A DNA stretch of 64,000 nt from Oscillospiraceae bacterium (GTDB lineage Bacteria; Bacillota; Clostridia; Saccharofermentanales; Saccharofermentanaceae): NCBI GenBank assembly GCA_902764825.1, contig CACWXL010000011.1, positions 1 to 64,000 of the forward strand, given 5' to 3'. Position 1 is the first letter of the stretch. Every line of letters begins with the position of its first letter. Under the pieces are notes generated by a model. The model did no database searches. It had not been told where the DNA came from and saw nothing but the letters and a program-made list of their open reading frames with translations. Both the position numbers and the translations under genes were made by a program. This document shows, piece after piece, positions 31,048-39,785 of this stretch.

Positions 31048-33384
31048 ATGAAAAAGACTGTCAGACCGGCAGCGCTTTTATTGGTGCTGTCTATGGTATT
31101 TGGTTTTGCAGGATGCGCGAAAAAGAACTCCAAGGGCGACGGCGCCTGGTACAATGCGAGAGCCGTTGATCTCGAGCTTCCATACAAAAAAGAGGATTAC
31201 GAGACTTTAGAGACCGAATTCGTCGGAATGATAAATGATAAGGCCGTCGTTAACGTGTTCTACTCCAAGGATTTTCCTAAGGACTTTGATTACAGCAAGG
31301 ATGATCCTTTCCTTTATCAGGGAAATTCCCTGGAGGTCTATGATCTGGACGGCAAGCTCCTTAAAGCCTACAATCTCCGGGAGATCGGGCTTCCGGGTTA
31401 TTATACCTACGGGATGCAGACATCAAAGGACAAGGTCATCATACCGTATATGACGGATGAGACTTCAGCGGACTCCGATCCCGGGATCGCCTTTTTCGAC
31501 ATCGAGACAGGAAAGATCACCGGCACGCACAAGACCGTCAATCCCGAACTGCATATGAGAGATTCCGTCAGTGCCGGAGATTATACGGTCTTCTCTTACA
31601 CTAAATATGAGAACAACAGTGATCTGTATCTTGAGATAATCGACAAGGACGGAGCATCTAAGACCCTCACGCTCAACGGCGCTGATGCCGAATGGAGTAC
31701 CGGGGTTCCCATGATAGATACAGGGAACGGAAAAATTGCCGTACCTTACATCAAAAGCTCTTCATGGGGCACCATGAATTACTACAGTGTCGATCTGAAA
31801 ACGGCTTCCGCCACTAACGCTGATGACGACCTTATGTGGTGCGGAGGCTACAATTCCTTGTACGCTGTATCTTCCGTGGACGGTCTTGGAAATACATCCT
31901 CTGACGAAGACGGTCTTTTTACGATCGACTTCGGCAGCAAAAAGACCACCCGCATCCTGGACTATGACAGATGCAATGTAAACCTCTATCTGATAAAACA
32001 GTTTAAGCTCTGCAGCGCCGGCAACAACAGATATGTATTTGCCGGCAGGTACATGCTTGAAGATTATATGAGAACATCGATGCAAGTGAAGATGATCATT
32101 CTCGAGAAGACTGATAAAGACCCGACCGAAGGCAAGACCGAGCTTAATTTCGCATGCTTTGATACATTGGACTATACGACAGCCGAAGCCATCTACAGAT
32201 TCAATCTGAGCAGTGATTCCTATCACATCTCTTATGATCCGGAATACTTCCTGTCTTATTGCAAAGACGCGAACGATACTTCTCCTGAAGGCATTCTTAA
32301 GGCAAGGGCAGCATTGGCGGATAAGCTCAGGGTCGACATCTTATCGGGCGAGGGTCCGGATATCGTCATGAACGCAATGCCGTTTACCTCCATGATCGAA
32401 TCCGGGCTCTATATGGACCTTTCCGGTGATATCTCCTATGACGGATATTTCGGAAATATCTTCGAAGCATGCAAGACCGGCGGCAAACTCTACAGCGTAC
32501 CGCTGACATTCCATATTTCAGGTATCGTCACAGACAGAGCCAATGCCGGTGCGAATCAGAAGGGATTCACCTTCGACGAATATAAGAAATTCGTAAAGGA
32601 TATCTGCAATGGTGAAGATCCCTGGGCGATGGATAAGACTGATTATTTCCTTCAGAACTTCAGCTCGGATTCCAATGAATTCCTGAATGATGAGGGCGCT
32701 CCTGACTACGGTTCTCCCGCGTTCAGGGCACTTGCCGAATACGTGAACGAGAATGTGGATTACATTCCGGAACCCGAAGCCGAAGAAACATTCAACAACG
32801 TTACGATCAGTGAAGATGTCCGCGCAATATGCCAGGATTTTACCTCAACTTCCGTATACTTCGGATATGTAGATCACAAAGCCCACGATGCGGTCGTGCT
32901 GGGCCTGCCTTCTTACAACGCCGTCGGTCCTTCTGCCGACATCATCTATTCCGTCTCCGTGTCAGCAACATCCAAAAACAAAGAAGGGTGTCTCGAATTC
33001 ATAAGACTCCTTCTGTCGGAAGAGACGGAACTCTCATATTCGAAGTCCGTTTTCAACATTCCGGTCAACTGTGCCGCTTTCGAAGAGTCCTCGAAAGCAG
33101 AAATGAAGCAGTACAACGAGGAAAGACAAAGATATATCGATCTCGGGTTCAGCAGACAGGAGCTCGTTAATGTGAGCGCCGTCAGCGAAGCTGATGAGAG
33201 CCTGATCGCAAAGTTCGCGGACATTATCAGATCAGCGGACGTCTCCGCCAGATACGATCCGGCAGTCGAACTGATAATCAGAGAAGAGATGCCGGCATAC
33301 TTCGCCGGACAGAAGTCTCTTGATGAAGTCATCAGGATAATGAGCGACAGGACAAAGACATATCTTTCTGAGAGAAAAGGGTGA
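31048..33384 (+). CDS. Large lipoprotein with family 1 solute-binding-like C-terminal domain
   Basis: This 778-residue lipoprotein has lipobox FAGC in MVFGFAGCAKKN. The first 370 residues contain repeated beta-rich segments (LEVYDLDGKLLKAYNLREIGL, IAFFDIETGKITG, LFTIDFGSKKTTRILDYD), suggestive of a beta-propeller. From about 385 on it resembles extracellular solute-binding proteins (LRVDILSGEGPDIVMN, GKLYSVPLTFHISGIVTDR, KNKEGCLEFIRLLLSE). The ribosome site is GGGAGG at about 31032-31037. No permease or ATPase gene is near, so it may serve transporters encoded elsewhere or act as a surface receptor. The next gene is a paralogue. Confidence 0.8.
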   Translation: MKKTVRPAALLLVLSMVFGFAGCAKKNSKGDGAWYNARAVDLELPYKKEDYETLETEFVGMINDKAVVNVFYSKDFPKDFDYSKDDPFLYQGNSLEVYDLDGKLLKAYNLREIGLPGYYTYGMQTSKDKVIIPYMTDETSADSDPGIAFFDIETGKITGTHKTVNPELHMRDSVSAGDYTVFSYTKYENNSDLYLEIIDKDGASKTLTLNGADAEWSTGVPMIDTGNGKIAVPYIKSSSWGTMNYYSVDLKTASATNADDDLMWCGGYNSLYAVSSVDGLGNTSSDEDGLFTIDFGSKKTTRILDYDRCNVNLYLIKQFKLCSAGNNRYVFAGRYMLEDYMRTSMQVKMIILEKTDKDPTEGKTELNFACFDTLDYTTAEAIYRFNLSSDSYHISYDPEYFLSYCKDANDTSPEGILKARAALADKLRVDILSGEGPDIVMNAMPFTSMIESGLYMDLSGDISYDGYFGNIFEACKTGGKLYSVPLTFHISGIVTDRANAGANQKGFTFDEYKKFVKDICNGEDPWAMDKTDYFLQNFSSDSNEFLNDEGAPDYGSPAFRALAEYVNENVDYIPEPEAEETFNNVTISEDVRAICQDFTSTSVYFGYVDHKAHDAVVLGLPSYNAVGPSADIIYSVSVSATSKNKEGCLEFIRLLLSEETELSYSKSVFNIPVNCAAFEESSKAEMKQYNEERQRYIDLGFSRQELVNVSAVSEADESLIAKFADIIRSADVSARYDPAVELIIREEMPAYFAGQKSLDEVIRIMSDRTKTYLSERKG

Positions 33385-33504
33385 TAAACCCTCCAAAAGC
33401 CCTGCGGTCACTGCATCTCACACGCTTTTGCCATACCAACTCCTTAAAATATACCTGATATTGTATAATAATTAGGCATATCACATGAGGGATGGTAGTC
33501 GGTT

Positions 33505-35865
33505 GTGAGACACGCTAAGAAGGCCGCAGCGCTGCTTCTGGCATTTACTTTTATGCTCGGGGCCGCCGGCTGTAAGAAAAAAGAGGATCCTGACGAGGAC
33601 AAAAATGCCTGGTTTGATTCGAAGACCATCGATATCAGGCTTCCTTATGACAGATCCGAATATAATGCACTCAACGCTGACTTTGTCGGGATAATTAAGG
33701 ACAAGGCCATTGTCCATGTCAATTACGCCAAGCCCTATCCTAATGATTTTGATTACGAACACGATGATCCTGCGCCCTATCAGGGCGATACTCTGGAGAT
33801 CTACGATCTCGACGGAAAGCATTTAAGCACTTACAACTTAAGGAATCTCGGACTCTCCAAGCAGGGCGCGGTCAGCATGTCGTCCCGGCCCGGTATCGCA
33901 GGCGATAATGTCGTTATACCGTGGGACTGGTCTGACGGCAAAAACGGCAGTAACTGCACGGTCGGATTTTTCGATCCCGAATCGGGAAGGATCGTAAATT
34001 CATACGACAGACAGCTGTCGTCGGAATTTCTCATGAACTACATAAGCTCCGGCGGATACAGCGCGTTCGCTTACGGCAAATACGACATCAACTGCATGGA
34101 GCTTGATATCGTGTACGGCGGCAAAAAGTCCAGATCTATCTCATTCACGTCCTCTGATATCAATTGGCAGCAGACATTCCCGATGCTCGATCTGGGAGAC
34201 GCTAAGATCCTTCTTCCCTACATGAAAACATCATCCGTATCCATGAACATCGACGGGTATTTCATCATAGACTTAAGGACTGCCACCTATGAGAAGTTCG
34301 AAGAAGACATAAGCTGGCTTTGCAACGCCGATACTATCTGTAACGCTTCTTTTGCAGAGAACGCCGGAATGACCATAGCCGATGAAGACGGTCTTAATTC
34401 CGTTGATCTTGACGGCAAGAAGACCGAGAGGCTCCTCGACTACGACAGGTGCGGCGCGAACCTCTATCTTTTGAGCAGAATGAAGCTCTACAGCTGCGGG
34501 AACGACAGATTTGTGTTCGGCGGCGGCATTTACCGGGAGAACTACACAGAGAGCGATGAAATGCTGAAGATCATTATCCTTGAGAAGGCAGCAGAAGACC
34601 CGAATAAGGATAAGACCGAGCTTAAGCTCGCTTCGTTTGACCGTCTCGACTACACCACCGCAGAAGCGGTATGCAGGTTCAATTCCGGAAACACGGATTA
34701 CCGCATTATTTTCGATTCAAGATATTATCTCTCGAACTTTAAGGACGACGGCACAGATCCTGACCTGAAGACGGTAAGCCTTAAGGCGCAGCAGGCTCAA
34801 TTCGATCAGTTGAAGGCTGATATCCTTGCAGGAAACGGCCCTGACCTCATCATGAACGGCTCGGAGTTCTCGTCATCTTTTGAAGGCATGCTCTTTGCTC
34901 CGCTGACAGATGACATCACTTGCGACGGGAAATTCAGTAATGTTTTCGAGGCATCGAAAACAGCAGGAAATCTATACTCCGTACCGCTGTCATTCCGTGT
35001 ATCCGGGATCGTCTGTGATTCCGCTTTTATCCGCGAGAGGCAGAAGGGCTTTACTTACGGCGAATATGGAAAGTTCATCTCGTCGGTATGCAACGGAAAA
35101 GATCCTATCGCATCAGAACCAGTCAATTACTTCCTCTTATGCTACGGTCTTAAGAAAAACGAATATGTGTATGCAGGCTATGTTCCTGATTTCAACGAAC
35201 CCGGATTCAAGGATCTGGCAACATTCGTTAACGGCGTGACGCACTATTCATCACCTGCCGAATACCCGCAGGACACCGTTAATCCGATCGATGACAACAT
35301 GCACGCGGTAAAATACACGTTCAGCAACACCGGTTCGTATTTCACATATGTGAACTCGCAGGATATCGACACCGTTGTTCTGGGACTTCCTGCCGAAGAT
35401 GCAATGGGACCTTACATCAATGTGGAAGGCTCTGTCTCCGTATCGTCCGCATCGAAAAACAAGGCCGCCTGCGTATCGTTCATCAAGCTCCTTTTATCCG
35501 ACGAGATGCAGATAAGTTATGCGAAGACGGGCATTGCCATTCCTGTAAACATCAATGCATATAACGAGTCATCCAAGGAACAGATGAATATCTTTAACGC
35601 AAAGAGAAAGCAGTACGTCGACATGGGCTTCTCCGAGGATGACCTGCGCAATATGGGAGCGGCCATAAATGCAAGGCAGATGGATATCCAAAACTTTGCG
35701 GATATAATCCGTTCTGCAGAAGCGGTCTACAGATGCGATCCCACGGTCGCGCTGATACTGCGCGAAGAACTTGCCCCTTACTTCGGAAGCAAGAAGACAT
35801 TAGGTCAGTCCGTTCCGTTAATAAACGACAGGGTCAGGACATACCTTACGGAAAAGAACGGCTGA
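33505..35865 (+). CDS. Paralogous large lipoprotein with solute-binding-like domain
   Basis: This 786-residue protein shares its plan with the preceding gene: lipobox LGAAGC, a beta-rich first half (LEIYDLDGKHLSTYNLRNLGL, NSVDLDGKKTERLLDYDRCGANLYLL) and a family 1 solute-binding-like C-terminal half (LKADILAGNGPDLIMNG, GNLYSVPLSFRVSGIV, KNKAACVSFIKLLLSDE). It starts with GTG at 33505. The 120-nt gap before it contains TATAAT at 33464-33469 with a poor -35, so it may have its own promoter. The pair arose by tandem duplication and has diverged considerably. Confidence 0.8.
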   Translation: MRHAKKAAALLLAFTFMLGAAGCKKKEDPDEDKNAWFDSKTIDIRLPYDRSEYNALNADFVGIIKDKAIVHVNYAKPYPNDFDYEHDDPAPYQGDTLEIYDLDGKHLSTYNLRNLGLSKQGAVSMSSRPGIAGDNVVIPWDWSDGKNGSNCTVGFFDPESGRIVNSYDRQLSSEFLMNYISSGGYSAFAYGKYDINCMELDIVYGGKKSRSISFTSSDINWQQTFPMLDLGDAKILLPYMKTSSVSMNIDGYFIIDLRTATYEKFEEDISWLCNADTICNASFAENAGMTIADEDGLNSVDLDGKKTERLLDYDRCGANLYLLSRMKLYSCGNDRFVFGGGIYRENYTESDEMLKIIILEKAAEDPNKDKTELKLASFDRLDYTTAEAVCRFNSGNTDYRIIFDSRYYLSNFKDDGTDPDLKTVSLKAQQAQFDQLKADILAGNGPDLIMNGSEFSSSFEGMLFAPLTDDITCDGKFSNVFEASKTAGNLYSVPLSFRVSGIVCDSAFIRERQKGFTYGEYGKFISSVCNGKDPIASEPVNYFLLCYGLKKNEYVYAGYVPDFNEPGFKDLATFVNGVTHYSSPAEYPQDTVNPIDDNMHAVKYTFSNTGSYFTYVNSQDIDTVVLGLPAEDAMGPYINVEGSVSVSSASKNKAACVSFIKLLLSDEMQISYAKTGIAIPVNINAYNESSKEQMNIFNAKRKQYVDMGFSEDDLRNMGAAINARQMDIQNFADIIRSAEAVYRCDPTVALILREELAPYFGSKKTLGQSVPLINDRVRTYLTEKNG

Positions 35866-35880
35866 GAATAAGATCTTTTA

Positions 35881-37071
35881 TCAGCCCAGCAGCGGTTCGT
35901 CGTGTTCGTACAGAGCAAGATTTATCGTCATTATCTCGTATACTTCATTCTCGATAAAATACTGCACGATAAGATCGGTCTTGCTCGAAGGCGAGAATGC
36001 ATATCCCGCGCGGCCGAGGAAGTCTTTTGCCTCATCGATATTGAGCTTTAATGCAAGCGCAAATGCAAGGGCTGTCCTCTTCTTCGGAAGATAATCCTTA
36101 TCGCTCCTGATCTTCGAGAAATGTTTCCTGTCGACATTCGCGCGCTTATACACTTCAACATCGGTATAGCCCTTCTCGTCGATAAGGCGCAGAAGGCTCT
36201 CGGACCACGTCTCCGTAAGGTTCTTCACCACGTCGTCAAGAGACCTCTTCTTAGGTGCAGGGACCTTTGCCATTGCCTCCGCAGGTGATGACGGCGGAGG
36301 CGGCATCTGAACGGACTTGCGCACTTCATCACGCGTGTGACTGCGCCTGCCCCCGATGCTTCTTAAGCGGTCGGCAAAACGCGGCTTTGGCTCTACTTCT
36401 GCCGGTGCTTCCAAAGCCTCTTCTTCCACTGCTCCGCAGGCATCAGGAGCTTCGTCTCTTACCATTCCGAAGCCTGCGGCATTATACGATGCCAGACTCA
36501 CACCTGCTGCATATGTTCCGTACTCTTCGGCGGTCTTATCTTCAACATAATGCTCGTCGATATATTCGTTGATGCCGGCAAAGATCTTGCCTGATAATTC
36601 GAATGTTTCGTTATCGAAAACGGCAAGCGTTATGTCGAGCTCGTGGTCAGAAAGAAACTCGCTGAATACTGATGTTGCGATGAGAAGAGCATCCGCTTTG
36701 GGGAAGCCGTAGACTCCCGTCGAGATAAGAGGAAATGCGATGCTCTCAATGTTCAGTTCTAAAGCTTTCTCAAGGCAGTTCTCATAGCATTTCCTGACGG
36801 TCTCTTTCTCGTTGTTTCCGCCTCCCTGCCATACGGGTCCCACGGTGTGGATAATGTATTTCGCATTAAGGCCGAAAGCTGGCGTTACCGCAACTTCGCC
36901 TTCTTCTATCAGGCCTATCTTCCTGCGCTCTTCGAGGAGCTTTTCCGCGCCTGCCGCCATGTACACGGCTGCGTCCGTTCCGGCCATGAACGTGGGCTCG
37001 GGATTAGCCGTGTTTACGATAGCGTCTGCCTTTATCTTCGTGATGTCATTCCGTACTATCTGAAAAGCCAT
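35881..37071 (-). CDS. Macro-domain protein with C-terminal helical domain
   Basis: The protein has 396 residues. Residues 1-170 form a macro domain (ADAIVNTANPEP, GVYGFPKADALLIA, IIHTVGPVWQGG), which binds ADP-ribose or removes it from targets. A variable Ala/Glu/Pro-rich linker (170-280) follows. Residues 290-396 (LLRLIDEKGYTDVEVYKRANVDRKHFSKI, then LGRAGYAFSPSSKTDLIVQYF) form a conserved helical domain with an HTH-like start, known to me only as an appendage of such proteins. ATG 37071 has AAGGTGG upstream. Its promoter lies at 37135-37164. The role could be ADP-ribosylation signalling or regulation. Confidence 0.88.
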   Translation of the reverse strand: MAFQIVRNDITKIKADAIVNTANPEPTFMAGTDAAVYMAAGAEKLLEERRKIGLIEEGEVAVTPAFGLNAKYIIHTVGPVWQGGGNNEKETVRKCYENCLEKALELNIESIAFPLISTGVYGFPKADALLIATSVFSEFLSDHELDITLAVFDNETFELSGKIFAGINEYIDEHYVEDKTAEEYGTYAAGVSLASYNAAGFGMVRDEAPDACGAVEEEALEAPAEVEPKPRFADRLRSIGGRRSHTRDEVRKSVQMPPPPSSPAEAMAKVPAPKKRSLDDVVKNLTETWSESLLRLIDEKGYTDVEVYKRANVDRKHFSKIRSDKDYLPKKRTALAFALALKLNIDEAKDFLGRAGYAFSPSSKTDLIVQYFIENEVYEIMTINLALYEHDEPLLG

Positions 37072-37134
37072 ATTCCACCTTGTTTTGCAATTGTTAAACT
37101 TAACGTTAGTCACTCAATTTTCCTTGACCCATAT

Positions 37135-37164
37135 ATTATATCCCTCACATGCCCGCACATTCAA
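37135..37164 (-). promoter_or_regulatory. Promoter of the macro-domain gene
   Basis: On the minus strand TTGAAT (37159-37164) and TATAAT (37135-37140) are 18 bp apart; the leader to ATG 37071 is about 57 nt. Confidence 0.65.
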
Positions 37165-37439
37165 AACAAGACTTTTTAAAAGTGACAAACATGTAAGAAA
37201 TTGGTAAGCAGATTCAATGGAGCGGAATCTTAACTAAATCTAAACTGTTAGCGTGAAGGAAAGCACCGGAAACAGCAAACGCAGCAAAATAGGGCTTTTC
37301 GCGCAGTTTGAGTAATACAAATGTAATGTTACGCTTCATTCTGCACGAAAAATTGCCTCATTCTTAAGGAAATCTTAAGGTTTTCGACACTTCATTTTAA
37401 AAAAGTCTGTGCAATAATGTGTCGCGGGGAGACAAGACT
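37165..37439 (+). promoter_or_regulatory. Upstream region of the glycosyltransferase gene with tandem boxes
   Basis: TTAAGG repeats at 37364-37369 and 37375-37380 with an 11-bp period, matching the TTAAGA pair at 30968-30984 including the AAAT-like spacer. TAAG at 37194-37197 and 37205-37208 has the same period. AATAAT near 37409 could be the -10. No other gene is seen in this stretch. Confidence 0.4.
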
Positions 37440-38750
37440 ATGGAAACGATAAGAATCATTAATTTCATCATCACAGCGATCTTTGCGGTCTGCTATTCAT
37501 ATCAATTTCTCTACGTACCGGTATCACTCTGGTTCCAGGGCCGTGACAAGAGGCATATGAAGAACGCAAGATCAGATGCTGACAACGAACTTTGCGAGAG
37601 ACACCTCAAGCGTTACGCTGTTCTCATCAGCGCACGTAACGAAGAGAACGTAATCGGACAGCTCATCGACAGCATCAATAACCAGACCTATAAGGGTGAG
37701 ATCACGACCTTCGTAATGGCGGACAACTGCACCGATAACACATACGGTGTCGCTGTCGACCACGGCGCAGTCGCTTACACAAGAAAATCCACAAAATACA
37801 TCGGCAAGGGTTATGCGATCGAGATGCTCTTAAAGCACATCAAGTACGATTACCCGCTGGGTTTTGACGGATACTTTGTTTTCGACGCCGACAACATCTT
37901 ATCACCTACTTACATCGAGGAAATGCACAAGTGCCATCTCGCCGGCAACGACGCGATCACATCTTACCGTGCAGCAAAGAATTACGGCGACAACTGGATC
38001 AGCTCAGGCTACGGCCTCTGGTTCCTCCGTGAGTCAATGTATCTCAACTATTCACGCTACAGACTCGGTGCTTCTGCCGCTATCTCCGGCACAGGCTTCT
38101 TCTTCTCTGCAAGCGTTCTCGATGATATCGGCGGCTGGCCGTTCCATCTCCTTACAGAGGACATCGAGTTCACGATCAACCGCGTATGCAAGGGCAGAAA
38201 GATCGCCTTCTGCAGAACTGCTGTCTTCTACGACGAGCAGCCCACATCCCTGAAGCAGTCCGTAACTCAGCGTATGCGCTGGGCAAGAGGTTACCTCCAG
38301 GTCTTCCAGAAGTATGGAAAAGACCTGACCTACGAGATGTTCCACGGTAATTTCTCTGCATTCGACATGACGATGAACATCATGCCGGCATTCATCCTTA
38401 CCGCTCTCTCGATCTTATGTAACCTCGCTTACGGCATCATCGGCGCGGTCACCGGAAATGACATCATGATCGCCATCTGGTCAATGGGTGAGACAGTATT
38501 CAACGCATGTGCAATGCTTTTCGCACTCGGCGTGATCACTCTCATCACGGAATGGAAGAACATCCACGCGGGCACAGCCAGAAAGATCTTCTCAGTATTC
38601 TCCTTCCCGCTCTTTATGCTCACATATATTCCAATCGCATTTGCAGCCCTCTTCGTTAACCCCGGTTGGAAACCGATTCAGCACAAAGCCACCACATCTT
38701 CTCTCAGTGCTGAATTCGCGCAAAGAGAAACGAGCAGGAAGATATCTTGA
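37440..38750 (+). CDS. Membrane glycosyltransferase, family 2
   Basis: The protein has 436 residues. An N-terminal helix (7-30) precedes a GT2 domain with ISARNEEN, substrate-binding DAD (149-151), acceptor-site TED (239-241) and QRMRW (277-281), the D,D,D,QxxRW pattern of processive enzymes such as cellulose or hyaluronan synthases. Three or four helices follow (about 315-420). ATG 37440 follows GGGGAGA; the alternative GTG 37419 lacks a site. No partner genes for polymer export are adjacent. It probably makes a surface polysaccharide or glycolipid. Confidence 0.9.
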   Translation: METIRIINFIITAIFAVCYSYQFLYVPVSLWFQGRDKRHMKNARSDADNELCERHLKRYAVLISARNEENVIGQLIDSINNQTYKGEITTFVMADNCTDNTYGVAVDHGAVAYTRKSTKYIGKGYAIEMLLKHIKYDYPLGFDGYFVFDADNILSPTYIEEMHKCHLAGNDAITSYRAAKNYGDNWISSGYGLWFLRESMYLNYSRYRLGASAAISGTGFFFSASVLDDIGGWPFHLLTEDIEFTINRVCKGRKIAFCRTAVFYDEQPTSLKQSVTQRMRWARGYLQVFQKYGKDLTYEMFHGNFSAFDMTMNIMPAFILTALSILCNLAYGIIGAVTGNDIMIAIWSMGETVFNACAMLFALGVITLITEWKNIHAGTARKIFSVFSFPLFMLTYIPIAFAALFVNPGWKPIQHKATTSSLSAEFAQRETSRKIS

Positions 38751-38756
38751 TATACG

Positions 38757-38790
38757 AAAAACGCGGCGCCGTAGGGAGTCGCGTTTTTTT
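38757..38790 (+). terminator. Terminator of the glycosyltransferase gene
   Basis: AAACGCGGC and GTCGCGTTT form a stem with one mismatch, followed by a run of seven T ending at 38790. Confidence 0.75.
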
Positions 38791-38890
38791 ATCTCACAAG
38801 TTGACGTTAGTATCGATTGACGCTATTGTTTAACTGTATACGTTTATTGTCCGGTTTATGCCTTTGCTTCGTTTTTTGTTGGTGGGATCT

Positions 38891-39394
38891 ATGGACACAT
38901 ACTCATTTGCCAGAAAACCGGCTCCTCAGGAGCACGATGCCGTACTGAGCTTCATCAGACATTTCAGGCGCAAAGATATCCTGACCGGCATTATTTTCGC
39001 CATCATCGGATGCGGACTTACGGCAACAGGGATCTATGCAGTCATAGACGGGTTTCAGTATGCCGCCGGCTTTATCATTGCATCAGCGGTGGTTCTCATT
39101 ATCTCGTTAGGTTGTTTTCTGTCTGATATGGACAGATACAAGATCATAAAAGACAGCAAGTACACCGTCATTACAAGCATGGTGAAAGACCGTTCCTGCA
39201 CCCGCACGAAATATCATACCGAATACAAATTACGTGTTATATACCCCAATAACGAGGAATCCGTCCATATAGTCTCCGGCTTTACTTACAGGAAAGCCAA
39301 GACAGGAATGACCGCACTCATCGTAAACTATTCAAGTGACGGTGCTGAACAGAGCAAGATACCTGTCGATGTGGTCATAGCAGACAGCGAATGA
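38891..39394 (+). CDS. Small membrane protein, DUF3592-like
   Basis: This 167-residue protein has two hydrophobic helices (about 33-53 and 58-80). The following soluble domain (YTVITSMVKDRSCTRTKYHTEYKLRVIYPNNEE) resembles the DUF3592 fold, which is found in many envelope proteins of unknown role. ATG 38891 (MDTYSFARK) follows GGTGGG; an ATG at 38858 is in frame but has no ribosome site. It is convergent with the next gene, with only 13 nt between them. Confidence 0.65.
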   Translation: MDTYSFARKPAPQEHDAVLSFIRHFRRKDILTGIIFAIIGCGLTATGIYAVIDGFQYAAGFIIASAVVLIISLGCFLSDMDRYKIIKDSKYTVITSMVKDRSCTRTKYHTEYKLRVIYPNNEESVHIVSGFTYRKAKTGMTALIVNYSSDGAEQSKIPVDVVIADSE

Positions 39395-39407
39395 TTCCGT
39401 TATTAGC

Positions 39408-39749
39408 TTACTGATAGTGGTATTGGCTTGCCGCCCATATGAAAAAGAACGCCGCTATCACGCCTATAAATAGAAAGATGCTTGTCAAAATAATACACAC
39501 AACTGCCCATTTACTCTGACGGTTCTTTATCTTAGCTATGATGCCTAGGATCAGACCGGAAAATATGGCTATCCCGCCAGCAATTACAAATATTACCGCT
39601 TTGTCCATCAACGGAACATCCTGCGGATACTCCGTTGCTGCTCCAAACCACAAAAACATTCCGACAGGAGATATCAGGCAGCTGATAACCATGAGCGCAG
39701 TCGAAATGCTGCATAGTGCAGTGGATAATTTTCTGTTCTCAGAAGTCAT
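39408..39749 (-). CDS. Small three-helix membrane protein
   Basis: This 113-residue protein has hydrophobic segments at about 12-36, 50-71 and 83-107 and a short charged stretch (KIKNRQSKW) between the last two. AAAGGAAA precedes the ATG. It lies 36 nt after the 960-residue gene on the same strand, so it may be the last gene of that operon. No family was recognised. Confidence 0.65.
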   Translation of the reverse strand: MTSENRKLSTALCSISTALMVISCLISPVGMFLWFGAATEYPQDVPLMDKAVIFVIAGGIAIFSGLILGIIAKIKNRQSKWAVVCIILTSIFLFIGVIAAFFFIWAASQYHYQ

Positions 39750-39785
39750 ACATATTTCCTTTCTTTACAGATAGAAGAACTCTTG

